From Welwitschia mirabilis (lineage: Eukaryota; Gnetophyta; Gnetopsida; Welwitschiales): a stretch of 64,000 nucleotides of DNA. Shown one piece after another: positions 23,818-36,800 of the stretch; within the stretch, counting starts at the first letter, position 1, and each line of letters opens with the position of its first letter. The translations under genes were made by a program, and so were the position numbers. The stretch is from assembly GCA_051453625.1 (NCBI GenBank), contig JBOZIK010000001.1:79366631-79430630 (forward strand). Direction: 5' to 3'. The notes below the pieces were generated by a model. That model saw nothing but the letters and a program-made list of their open reading frames with translations, was not told the origin of the DNA and did no database searches.

Positions 23818-23989
23818 ACTTCTCTCTGTAAATCCTTAATTTAGATCTTTATCCTTAAATTCTTCAAATCTTTCTCTTATCCTTTAAACCTTGACCCTAA
23901 TCTTTTCTTTATCTTTTTTCAATTTAGAGCTTTTATATTCTTCTAATCTTAGTTTATAAATTTATCTTGTTGATAAAATTTTTATTATT

Positions 23990-24720
23990 CATGTTTCTTC
24001 TTTGAGGGGTCAATCTGTTATTATAGGATTGATTAGTTCAAGTAACTACAAGGTCGACCATCTTATTTGTTGATGCTTGCAATCTTTAGATGGTTAACTT
24101 AGTTATTAAGGAATTGACCACTTTGGTTGGCCTTTGTTCTTCAAAGGTTGATCATTCTTAATCAAATTTATTTTATAGTCCTTAAAACGGTTGGCCACCT
24201 AACCCTAGGAGTTGGTCATATACTATTAATCCATGCACTTCTATAAATTCGAGGCAAGGTTTCTTTCTGTTATCTTTCATTTTGTAACTCTCTCTTCTCA
24301 CTCTAGCTTTTTCTCACTTTGATCAAGAATTTTTGAAATATTGCTTAGCTTGTCCAAGTTATTTAATTAATTTCTATCATCCTTATAACTCTCTTCATTA
24401 GGTATTTTTGAAATTTCATAGGTTTGATCAAATTTTATTTAGAATTTATCAATTTTCTTTCAGTATCTCTCTTCTTATGTTAATTTTATAGCCTTTAGTT
24501 ATTAGTCATCACTTTTGACTGTCTTTAGCCTAGAATAAGCTAGTTTTACATGAATTATACGTCATTTCATTACTTTTTAAGTAATCCTCTAAAATTTTCT
24601 TTACCTACTGACCTTTTTTTCCCACTAAAATGAAGTATTAAACTAGTAATTGCTCAATTAAGCAATATTGTTTAGTCTATTTTATTATTTTTATTGCATG
24701 AAAGTAATTTTTCTTACTTG
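23990..24720 (+). repeat. LTR-like promoter block with GTCGACC-type motifs
   Basis: Several short motifs (ggtcgaccat, attgaccac, ggttggcc, ggttgatca, ggttggccacc) occur between 24045 and 24215, then a TATA box CTATAAATT at 24241-24249 and a pyrimidine-rich leader ('taactctctcttctcactc'). The position after a copia RNase H end suggests a copia LTR. I could not define its ends. Confidence 0.45.
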
Positions 24721-24899
24721 TCATGATTGTTTGAATTTTTGAATATATTTTTTTTATAATCTTATCTTAATTCAATCCACATTTTTAGGGGGAAGTTATA
24801 ATTAACATGTTCTATGTCTTATGATCATCATGGGACATGTCTATTATGCATCTTCTTTACATTATTTTGATTTATTAGATTAATATCCATGATTTTATA

Positions 24900-26290
24900 T
24901 TTTCATCGGTGGTTTTAATAGTGTGCCTAAAGTGCAGATGGCTCTTATATTCTCTTGCTCTACCAATGAAAAGGTTGTGGAAGCTTCTACCTGTAGACAG
25001 GTAGATCTCTTAACTCATAGGAACAGATAGGTACAAATGCAATTTGATACTGATTTCAAATCTAAGATCATACTTGAGGAAATAGAAATTTAGGTGTCTA
25101 TATTTAGATCATTTCATCTTATAGTTGAGTAAATCTTTAAGTATCAGGAGTGGAAAGCACTGCTAGAATCTTATCTAGAGGTCATTTTAGAGGTCATTGG
25201 CTTATTGTTATGAATGCAAGATTATGTCCATTAGATATTTACTTCTAAAGACCATGATCTTAGGGGTTGATTTTAAAGTCAAATTAGACATAATTTCATG
25301 AGTTCTACATATTCTTCAAGGTGGTATCTTTGATCTTTAATTTATAATATTTGATTATTTTTAATGTTTCCAGCATATCTTAGACCTTTGTGGTGCTGAC
25401 TTTGACTAGGAGTATAGTGTTATACCATGTCTTGTACTTGATCTTTAAATATATTCTTATATTACTTAGTAGACACCAAGACAATGTTACTCTATACAGG
25501 CTTAGGCTTCTTCATTGGTTATATTCTCAGCAGAAGATTGATGTACTTCTTATTATTTTTAAATTTCTTGTTGCATACTATTCAGTATTAGAATAAAACA
25601 CTAAATTATGAAGGCTTGATTATGGGACTATGCTATCACTTTTGTATTCCACTACTCTAGCATAATATCACCATCCTTAAGCCTTCCTAGCCTTTGAGCT
25701 ACTTGATGTTGACATGCATGCATCTCTTTAAGGCAAATCTTATTCAAATACCATCATGTAACAGAAATAAAGAGTACTCTCATGCACCTTTTATAGCCTC
25801 TCATACTTATTCTACTTGCTTCATAGATGCTATAGATCTGATAATGGATCTTCTGACTTTACTTGTTACTCAAATGTACAAGCAAGAATAATCTTAGTAA
25901 CAGGTACTCTATCTTCTAAAGATGTTGAAAAGGGTAGGATAGATTTCAGAGTCTTATCATATTTCTTCACCCTTACTTACTATCTTAGTCCATTTCCTAC
26001 TTCTTTACCACACTATCCAGGTGAGAAGGAAGAGAAGGAGGAGTTAACAGAGAAGGAGACAGAAGAAACATTAAAGAAAGAAGAAGAATCAGAGGAGGAA
26101 TTAACAGAGGCATGAGATGATGAGGAAGAGTCAGAAGAGATAGAGGGATATGAGGTGGAAGATTAGTCAAAGGAGGAAGAGGAAGAGAAATCCTAGAAGG
26201 CACCCAAACCACCACCTAGGCAGACAGAGGTCCTACTAGAGTCACCTCAACCTTCATCTCCATAAAAGTCATATTCTTAGCAATGAGGAA
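24900..26290 (+). pseudogene. decayed transposon-associated ORF with acidic tail
   Basis: From ATG 24936 the frame reads 'MALIFSCSTNEKVVEAST' and later 'IFKYQEWKALLESYLE', separated by stops. The pattern of an aromatic-W 'W..LL' stretch resembles the 'putative plant transposon protein' ORF linked to some copia elements, though only weakly. From 25816 to 26115 a frame ends in a Glu/Lys-rich tail ('GEKEEKEELTEKETEETLKK'), and the purine-rich run goes on to about 26200. Function unknown; it may be an accessory ORF of the copia element whose polypurine tract lies at 26854. Confidence 0.4.
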
Positions 26291-26853
26291 TTAGAGTATC
26301 ATTCTAGTATATGTGCCACAGATTTAGATTCAATGGTCTATCCACTCCTTAAGTGTTAATTTCTATGATGCCTATTTCATCTTCAGCTATAGTATCTACA
26401 TGACCATCTCCCACAAGATCATCTCAGGGCATCATCAATCATGGATCTTATCATCAAATATCATCCATGAGTTATTCTAACTAGAGTTTATGCATATGAT
26501 CTCTGTTATTTTCATGTTGTAGCTTCTTTATCATTAATCATACAGGAGGAGAAAAACATATAGTTAATTATTAGTAGTTTTTGTTAGTTATTATTATGTT
26601 TTAAATATGATATCATGTATTACAAAATTGTTTTAATTATGATGATATATTTTTTATCTTTTGATACAACAGAGTTTGCTACATCATATATTTGATAATA
26701 ACACTATCATGCCATTAAGGTAGTAATCTTCTTATGCCTCATTAATTCTAGTATTTTATATGAACTTATTTCATTTAATTTACACATATATCTAAGGGGA
26801 GAATCCACTTAGAAAAGATTAAACAACCATTTGATTTAATTATCATTAATGAT

Positions 26854-26866
26854 AAAGGGAGAGATT
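26854..26866 (+). promoter_or_regulatory. copia-like polypurine tract
   Basis: AAAGGGAGAGATT resembles the AAAGGGGGAGATT tract preceding plant copia 3' LTRs. A similar 'aaggggagaatcc' lies 60 bp upstream at about 26797. It marks the probable start of a 3' LTR at about 26867. Confidence 0.55.
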
Positions 26867-27960
26867 ATTGCATCTATCAGTTATTTATTAATGACACACC
26901 AAATACTATCCTATAATCTAATAAAATAAAGTTGTTTACAAGTCAATATTGAATGACATAGGGTTGAATCTAGATTATGAGGCTGATCACAAGTAGATTC
27001 ATGATGAAGACAATTTGAACATTAGATAAATCTAGACTTAAAGGATAATGAAACCAACATAAAATGTTGAGAAAATTGACTGACATTCTTCAATGGCTTA
27101 ACCACATGTTAATAACAGAAGTTTAGCAATGACAGCAAGGGGTCAACCGCCAATGTCGAGGGGGTTGACTGCCTGAGGATCGACTACCAATATCTAGGGG
27201 GTCAATCACCTCAAATGGAATGTAAACATAATTCATGTTATTGATTAGCCTCAGAATTAAGGTTGACTATCCATCTTAGCATTTATCTCAAAAGGCCAAT
27301 GTAAGAAAAGGGGTCGAACACCACTTCAACTGTTCAACCATCATGTTAATAAATAATGAAGATATAGCTATTATGAACTATTGGAAACTATTATAACTTC
27401 ACCTAGAGAAATTAACCAACTATTTTTAAGGGCCTCAACAGTTGTACTTCTGATTTTTATATCCTACAACAACTAGAAATATGCTTTTATAAATAATTAG
27501 GTTGTTGTATAGATTCTTACGTTTTGTCAAAATTAACTTTGTACTTTAATTGTTATCATTCTCTCTCAACTATACTTTAATATTCCAAATATCTATCTAT
27601 ACTAAATTTTAACATTAAGTAAAGGAATTATCTTGGAGTTGAGGCTGAGGATTTCTAGAAAATCCCATTATCTTATTGAAAGACAATTATAAGGTCTTAT
27701 TGATGTGCAGTTGGAGACTACAACAATAATAAAGGAAAACAAACTTATCTTCATTACCTTGTGTCTATTACGCTTTATTAATTTCATGTGCTTAATTGTT
27801 ATATCTTTAGTTAATAATATAAATCATTGTCATTGTTGACTTGGGACTAGAACTTAGCAAATTAGTTAATAGTTTAAATTACAACAAAGTGTTAAATTAT
27901 TAAATTGTAAAAATTACCTTAACTATCCTATTCATCCCTTCCCTATAGGATATGTAGTTC
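26867..27960 (+). repeat. probable copia 3' LTR remnant
   Basis: The stretch follows the polypurine tract and has a block of GTCAACC/GTTGACT/GTCGAAC motifs (27145-27330) like those in the LTR at 1763-3379. It includes 'gctttttataaataattagg'-type promoter DNA near 27483. The 3' boundary is uncertain. Confidence 0.45.
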
Positions 27961-30900
27961 TAATAATTTTCTTAGGGGTATACTGAGTCCTTGACAAATT
28001 AGCTTGTTCCTCTACCAGTCTCATAAACTAAATCTTAAAGATAATATGACCTAGCTAGGCTATCAGACGAAGACCTTACATTTAGCATTAATGAATTCAT
28101 AAATCTCATTCTAGATTCTTGTGCAATAAAGATGAGTACATTATTTTATTTAATCTATAATATTTCTACTTATTTAGGTTTTTCTTATTCTTAAATGATA
28201 TTCCTATTTACTATTAAAACTTTTTTCCTTTAATTTTTATAAAAGGAATTGAAAATGTCACAATTGTTATCAAAGCAAATCAATCCATAAACACTAATTT
28301 GTCTTAAGAAAGAAAGTATTTCATTATAAGAAAAAAAATCAAGTTCTTATAATAAGTGTAGAAAAGTAGAAATCTAAAGAAAGAACTATAGTGAATAATA
28401 GTAGAAAACAACAATCAAAAATAACATCAGAAAATAATAGAAGAAAATCATAAGTAATGTCTGAGTAAGAATCACTTTACTCGGGGTCATCCTTATTATA
28501 AGCATAAGAATAAGATGCTCCAGGAAAAAGATCAATGAATTAGGAAGAATATCTTCCTTATCATTATTAAGTAGTAAGAAATCTAAGATCATAGAATTAG
28601 TACAATAATGATTTAATAAGTTGACAATGCAATTTAAGGAATTTTCCATAAGAGTCTTAGATATTTTTTGATAATGATCAAATACTTAGAGGTCTTCATT
28701 TGCCACAAATAGTTATTATAATAAATGATTGAGTACTTTTTTCAAGTGGGTGATGTGAACATCTTTCTACACGAATGTGGCAAGAGCAGCCTCTATCTAA
28801 TCTTGTTTGCTTAAAAGTGATAATTCTATCAGTGCATGAAACCCAATTCCACCTATAACAATTATCATAAAGAAAGTATCAAAAAGTATTAATAACCTTA
28901 TGGAATTTTCTTTTACAAAATGCATACTATACGTAAAGATACATATGTTTCTACACATCTTCAACATTCGAATGAAAACCTCTGAAGATTCCAGCTAATG
29001 CATCTTATGCCTAGCCATGCAATGAATCATCTTAAGCTCATCAATAATGAGCTCAAAGGTTCTCCATATTGAACCCAATCAAGGACCATAAGATGGTAAC
29101 AAGAAAATTCTCTAACTTAAGAAAGTTGGAACTCCTCCTTAGAATTACATACTTAACACTTATGGAGAATAAAGACATCCTCGTAATGGGAGTGCTTACT
29201 AGCATATTGGATAATTAAACTCTACAACTATTTTACTTAATCAATCAATCCATTTAAATAGAGATTAGATTTTGGGAACTAAATCTACAATCATAATAAG
29301 GATAATCTTATCTAAATTTGAAGGAAATAAAGAGACAAGTGTTATAGGTGTATAAGAAGGATGAGAAGTGGTGAAGAGCACCAAAGGTTATACTCCAACA
29401 AGCATGCATAAATTATTTAAATCCAAATAAGGCATGGTTAAAAAGTTGTTAACCCATACAAAGGTGTCAACATCTCTCACCCCATCAGGTTGATCCTCTT
29501 CAAGCTTATATAAAAAAGAAATTGATAATCTAGACAAAGAATCCAAGGTAGCATAACCATTAACTTCTCCCCTGGAATGAATACTTTTGTATTCATCCAT
29601 ACATAATTTTGCCTTCTACTGAGAAGAAGTAGAAGAAGGAAGCCTTGATTCCTTCTACAAATAAATTCAATGTTGAATATTACTTGCTTACTTAGAGATA
29701 ACATCAACTAGGAAAAGAAAAAGTGGAAAAAGGTATTCTCCTTAACTTAAAATTTGCATCTTTACAAAATAAGTAGAGGAAAACATTCCTACCCTTCTTT
29801 TTCATTGTGCAACGTGGTGATAGGGGCAGTAGTCCTTAAAGGGAGAACTTTATACTTCTACTTCAAATAAGAAGTTATTGAAAAAGATTCTTTACATTCT
29901 TTCATCTATAATTTAATTAAAAAACATGATGATCAAGCAATAGAAAATATATTACAAAGGATAAGAAAACTAATTACCTAATCATAATATACACCACTTG
30001 CTGAAAAATAAGGACGGTTTCATCATTAGAATAAAGATGAGTTCTATAAGAATCAACCTTAGATAGATATTCCATAGGCATAATTATGTGAGGAGGAACA
30101 TAAACTTATTTGATCTTCATAAAATGATCACTGCTACAAAAATTAAAATACAAAAAAAGGAGAGTACTTCTACAAGTTAAAAATGTAGAATGATAATTCT
30201 CCTTTACTTAGATAGTTAGAAGATCATTTAAAAATAGATGCTATGATTCTAATCAAAAGAGACTTCTCGATCATGGACTACTAATAAAAGGTAAATAGCA
30301 TATTTGAAAGGTTGTAAAGAACAAGAATAAAGAAATCACCTACCCACAATAAGAAATCCTAATGTAGCATAGTAGGGAACAAAAATGACATTTATAGGAA
30401 TGCCATGATAACCTTAGTAATAAATTTTTCAATCAACAAAGTCAAAGAATGTAACTTGGAAAAAAATTAGAGTTTGTAACTCATAAGTAAAAAATTTAGT
30501 AGGCTTGAGAAGTTCATCTAAAAATGGAGAAAAGTATTCTTTATGGCTCTAAGGGATATTGGAACTGAGCCATATTATAGATGTTACAAAGTATAAGTGT
30601 TACAGTTATAAGACACATAAATTAAATCCGAAATCAAGTATACTCTCGAGGATTGGAAGTTGAAATGGTAAAAAATTAGAAGTTTAGAAATATTGAAATG
30701 AAGAACCCAACTAAATTCAGATCTAGTTAGAAAATCATAAAGCTCCTTATTAGCAAACCTAAGATTGTAATTTAACCATCAAATATGAGGAAAATACTTG
30801 GAAGACATAGCTTAAAATATTTTAAAATGATCCTAAAAACGTAAAGCAGGAAAGATAAGATGTTGTAGCAAATAACCTAGTAAAAAGAGAATACACATGT

Positions 30901-31200
30901 AAAAAATTATAAAAGAAAAAGTAAAATGCAAAAGATAAGGAGTAAAAGTAAATAAAACTCACCTATAGTAAGTGTGTTAAAAATTGAGAAAATATATGGT
31001 AAAATGAACCTACTTAGTCCTATTTTATAGGGAAAAAGAAGAATCTTTAATACTTATTTATATGACATCAGAAGTGCTAGTGATGTAACATGTACACTTA
31101 GCTTGACTTTAACAAGATTGATGAGATAATTAAGAAAGAGGTAGTGATGTTTATAAGTAAAGGAAAAATTAAAGTAAATCATATGAAACCTACTACAATT
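27960..31200. other. unclassified AT-rich repeat DNA with short minus-strand frames
   Basis: The minus-strand frames 28386-28649 (87 residues, Leu/Ile-rich) and 29388-29707 (overlapping frames of 70 and 76 residues, e.g. 'MDEYKSIHSRGEVNGYATLD') have no sure homology. The conceptual minus-strand reading around 30060-29950 ('VDSYRTHLYSNDETV') faintly recalls plant mobile-domain proteins carried by some plant transposons, but the match is too weak to call. Nothing else identifiable. Confidence 0.3.
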
Positions 31201-31214
31201 CTCAAGAAAAACTA

Positions 31215-32950
31215 TAAATATAAGGGGGCATTACACTACTAACATGAAAGTTTAAAATAGTTACATAATAAAGCAAAGATGATTTAAGTAGTTTTGAAGG
31301 CTAAATACTAAACTAGTAATATAAGGAAACATCATATATTGACATGGCAACTTAAAATGGTTACACAATGAAGTAATGATGATCTAAGTAGTTTAAAAGG
31401 GCAAATACTAAATCAATATAAGAGGGGGCCATGTTACTAATATGACACATCGAAGTAGTCTTAGAATTATTTAGTAATGACCTAAGTAGTGAAGGAGGCC
31501 AAATACTTAAGTAAAATTTTAAGGGATGTCATGCTACTAACACAACATTTCAACAAGAGTCTTATAATGATGCAGTACTAAGCTGAGTAGTCAAGGAGAC
31601 TAAATACTCAAGAAAAATTATGAGGGGATGCTAACCTACTAATATGAAATCTTGAAATAGTTTCATAATGATTTAATGCTAACCTAAGTAGTCAAGAAGG
31701 TCAAATACTCAACCAAAAATATAAGGGGGCACTACACTACTGACACAACATCTCAAAATAGTCCTATAATGATAAAACACTAACCTAAGTAAGCAAGGAG
31801 ATCAAATACTTAAGCAAAAATATAAAGGCGAATAACACTACTGACATGAAGCCTCATAACAATCTCAAAATGATGTGATGTTGTTCTAAGCACTTAAGGA
31901 GATGAAATACTTAAGTAAAAATATAATGGGATATCACATTGCTGATGTGCACCTAAAAACAATCTTAAAAGGATGTAATACTAATCTAAGTAGTCAAGGA
32001 GCTAAATATTTAAGCAACAACATAAGGGGATGCCACACTACTAACATGATACCTCAAAACAGTTTTAGAATGAGGTAATGCTAACCTAAGTACTTAAGAA
32101 GATCAATACTTAAGTAAAAATATAAGGGGACTCCACATTGCTGAAATAAAAACTTGAAATAGTTCTAGAATGATGTAATGCTGATATAAGTAATTAAAAA
32201 GGCCAAATACTCAAGTAAAAATATAATAATATGTCATACATGGCATCTCAAAATAAGTTCTAGAATGATGCAATGCTAACCTCAGTGGCCAAGGAGGTTA
32301 AATACTTAAGCGAATATATAAAGGAACATCACACTACTGACATGACACCTCAAAACAGGCCCAGAGTGATGTATTGCTAAGCTAAGTAGACAAGGAGGTC
32401 AAATACCTAAGCAGAAATGTAAGGGGGCATACTGACATGACATCTCAAAATTGTTTCAGAATGATGTAATGTTAATATAAGTAGTCAACAAGATTAAATA
32501 CCTAAGCAAAAATATAATAATATGCTAAACTACTGACATGGCATCTTGAAAGAGTTCTAGAATGATGCAGTGATAATCTAAGTAGTAAAGGAGGTTAAAT
32601 ACTTAAGCAGAATTATAAGGGAATATTACAATGCTGACATAGTAGCTCTACAGGGTCATCGAATGATGTGAAGTTGGCATGTGTAGTTTATAAGCCTAAT
32701 TAGTCAACCAAAGATACAAAATAACACCACACTAGTGACATGATAATATTAGGTAATTACAGAGTAATGTAAAGCTTACCTAAGTAGCTTAGAAGTTCAA
32801 ATAATCAACTAGAATTATAAGGGAATGTCATGTTATTAATATAACAACCCCAAATAACCACAAAAAGACGTAAAGCAGACATAAGTAGCTAATGGGCTCA
32901 AATAACCAAACAATTTCAAGGAGGCAATATACTGTTGTCACCATAAACAC
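31215..32950. repeat. tandem array, ~100-bp unit, about 17 copies
   Basis: The anchor word CTAAGTAGT or a variant recurs at about 31285, 31385, 31483, 31583, 31685, 31786, 31887, 31987, 32087, 32187, 32281, 32382, 32478, 32580, 32680, 32781 and 32882, a spacing of 94-102 bp. Each unit also has 'ACTACTGACATGAC', 'CTCAAAA', 'GAATGATGTAATGCTAA', 'CAAGGAGGTCAAATAC' and 'AAAAATATAAGGGG' in that order. Units differ clearly, so the array is old. No open frame runs through it. Confidence 0.92.
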
Positions 32951-33890
32951 ATCATAAATCTAAGTGGAACTCATCAATAGTAAATACAAGATGAGATAAG
33001 ACTATCATTGGTGAAATTTGAAGCTCTTCAATTAATTTGAGTTATATATATTTAACATATAAAACTTATAAAATTAATCCTGTGCTAAATGTGAAAGCAA
33101 TTAGACAATTTTAACTCATACTATTTACATAACTAAATTGTTTAGCTTATAAAAAGAAGAATGATAATAGTAATGAAGTTTATATGGCCCTTTACCAATG
33201 CATATATTAATTAACCATGAAAGATTATATGAAAATTTGTGTCAATGCTTTATAGAAATACATTGAAGAAGTGCAACAATGATCTAAGATCAATTATGTA
33301 AATGTGAAGCCTTTATAGAAAAGTGTAAACGATAATTTTGAGCTTTTAAATGATGATCATAAGAGGAGCTAATCAAAGAACTCTCATTATAAGTCAAAAA
33401 ATCCCTCTAAGTACAAAATAAAAAGATACAAAGTTTAGAGAAGGACTCTTCTCAATCCTTTAAATAGTAAATAAGAGAGAAAGTTAATAGGTGAGTATAG
33501 CAGTGCCATATTCGTAGCTCACCTCTAAACATGAAAGACAGCATCATGAAAAATCAAGACATGCAAGAATATGTGAAGAAGGTCCAAATCTGCATGTATG
33601 CTTGTATTGCAGAACCTTGTGAATAATGTCGAGCCTCATCATCAATGACTAGTATTATATTAGATATGAAGCTCCATCTTTATCACATAATGTGGTATTA
33701 TGAAATTAAAAATAAAAGATATGACGCATACCAAACATAATGCAAAATATATCATTATGTAATATAGAAAAGCAATGTAACACAATTGTCAAAATTAATA
33801 GTAGGCATATTAAACAATTATATACAAATAAATCTGAAATATTTTCCCAAAAAAAATTAAATAACCATGTTTCAAAGTGACCTAATTAAG
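32950..33890. other. AT-rich spacer, nothing recognised
   Basis: No coding frame, terminal motif or repeat match was seen between the tandem array and LTR copy B. It may belong to the element that contains the array. Confidence 0.4.
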
Positions 33891-36800
33891 TTATTCTCAT
33901 ATCCCATATTTGTAACCTTAATTACTTGAATATTAAGCATATTAAACTTTTTATTAGATGATAAATTACTCTTCTTTAACATCCTTGTTAAAATAAGATG
34001 GTATTTATAATTAACCTTAGTTTATAATTTTTATAATTTACTATGAAAATGATAATAATTATGTTAAAAGGTTTTTATGAGATAGCTATTTAAACATTTA
34101 AAATTAGATAATCCCATTATGTAAGGAATTAAAATCACCTGATAAAACTAATAAATTGAAAATTTCAAGAGGACATAATAATATATTTTACATCTTATTT
34201 ACTCATTTAAATTCTTAGTAAACATGATAGGTGTACTATATTATAAAAAGACATTTTCTTCTTTGTACTGTGTGATTGATAGATTCTATGTACTTTGAAT
34301 TAAATGAGCATTTGAATGAGTACGTGCACTCTTACTTAGAACCACGAATGATAAATGAGTAGATTTACTCTACAATGATTTTTATCTTCTTGAGATGTGT
34401 AAGAGCACTTAATTCATGGCATCTTTATTACTTTGTTCATTGGAATTGAAGAGTTTTTCTTATTGTGCCACATGCTAATCTTGAGATTTATGCATTTATT
34501 TTTTTGATGCATATCTTAGATGAATTAAACCCACTTATGAACCTATGAAGGATTAAGGAGGAACTAGCATGAAGAAATGATGCATGTAATTAATCTTGCT
34601 AACTAAAATAAAAAGATTACTCATTCTATTTAAGTGCATGAGTCATAAATATAATCTTTTTTTGTACTCCGATATCACTTATTACTCATCCCACTTATTA
34701 ATAATAAATCATGTGATCTTGTGATCTTGAGCTATGTGCCTTTTGTTATCTATATATAGCAATCCTTTCCTCTCTTGCAGAAGAGGAGATACTTTTCATT
34801 TTCCATATAATTGCATTTCCTTTTATCCTTTATCACTCTTTTCATTCTTCATTTTGTGGATCTTAGAGCTAAGTATTTTTGAGCTTGGATCTTCATCAAT
34901 CTTCAACCATAAAGGACTTATTAATCTTTTCAAGTAAGCTTTCTACTCATATTGTCCATATGATCTCTTTTAAAGATTATAGTAGAACTATGTGATATTG
35001 CATTAGGAAATTATTTATGGTTTTTATGCAATTATGTTATAAAATATTATTTCCTCTCATTGCCTTTCACCAAGACACTGAGGAGATATGAGGGATCTCT
35101 TATGCTTGGTAATCAAGGTTATTAATGAGTGATTATGATCAAGTGATCAGGGGGTTCACTATAAAAAGAAAAAAAAATTGAGTAGCCATGTTTATTTTAA
35201 CATTATATTCTTATCTACTATACATAAGATCGATCTTATTAGGGACAACAATCCGATCCTCAAAAATCTCTTTTAAGCTAGTACTCTTTCATGAAAATCC
35301 TAAGGCTCATAGTAAATGGTTATTTTTGAACTGATTTGATTTTTATTTCTATAATAATTTGAATTAGTAATTAAGTTACAATATTATGTAAATAGCTAGT
35401 TAGTATATCGATTATTTCACTGATCTAAATTAGTACATAACTAGTTGTAGAAACTTTACCATATTTTTGTTATAGCGAAAATTAAATTTTCAGAATAGAG
35501 CCATAGATTAAAAACATCATAGCTTATTAACTAGTAAGTATAAAGTAGTAAATTTTTTTTATAAGTCTAGGATTGAGTTATGATTGTGAAAATATAAAAA
35601 TAGTAGTTTTTTGGATGTTTAACAATTTTTAAGAAATTTATTTATTAAAATACATTAGAAAACAAATGCAAAAAATAAAAGCAATTAATTTACATTTCTA
35701 TAACTAGCACTTAAGATTTCTGAAAAGTTGAATATCATAACTTGTAGGGAATTAAGTAAGAGTTTCAAAATATTTTAAATCATTTAAGAACCCAAAGTAT
35801 TTTTAAAGTTACAATCATTTTAGTGTAGTGTAGTAGGACTGCAATTTTAGAAAGTTTGACAGTTTTTAAGTCATGATCTTAGAAATAATATTTTTAGGAA
35901 TTCTAAGATGCCTTAAGTTAGTTTCTAATGATCCGATTATGAGTTTAGTTTATGAAAAAATACTATAATTTATTTCCCCTTCATAATTAATTAATTATTA
36001 ATTTTTGCTTATGATGTCTCTTTAGAGCCCAAAAATGCTATAATTAATGTTTTAAATTATAGAAAAATTAATAACTATACTTACATAGATAATTTGAGTA
36101 TACAAGAGAAGTTGTCATCAGTAGCCTTAAGTTGAATTTCTTAGGAATAATATTTTATTAGGAAAAATACCTCTTTTACCTTTTTTCTTTTATCTTATTT
36201 TGAATATGCATGCTTACAAGGGTTTTCACCTTTGTAGTTAAAGTAACATGAATATTCCTACATTTATAATTTATTTTCTTGACTTATGACATTGTAATGG
36301 GAGTTTTGGATAATATATTATGTATTAATAATCATGCTTGGGCTATACTTTTTTTTTTTTTTTTAAATCTTCATTACACCAATTCATGGAGATTGTCATA
36401 TAAGCATGAGAGAATGCTTCTAGGATTGACATAGCTCCAGGTACGGATTAGTTTATATAAGTACATTATTAAGATATGATTTCATACATTTTAAATGTTT
36501 ATATTAGTATTAAAAAAAGAAAAAAATAGTATTTTCTTTATTTAGATTTTGATTATTAAAATCATGAATATAAAGATGTTTTAGTATGCTTATTTTCTCT
36601 TTTATTATTGTTTTTATAAAATGAACCTATTAATGATTAGAATTATTATAACTAGGTAAATAATCCATTAAATATCCACATTAGTTAGAAGTGTATGCAT
36701 GCATTTGTGTGGTGTATTCATCGAACAAAACTAAATCAAAATAATCCTAATAATGTTCATCCTAATACTTGGATTTCACTACCATGGTGGGTTGCATTAC

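Noticed and set aside
28386-30900. Plant mobile-domain protein on the minus strand
   Set aside because: A few words look similar (e.g. 'SYRTHLYSNDETV'), but stops are dense and no diagnostic motif is complete.
31215-32950. CRISPR array
   Set aside because: Units are ~100 bp, contiguous and all diverged, with no short conserved repeat separated by unique spacers, and the genome is a plant's.
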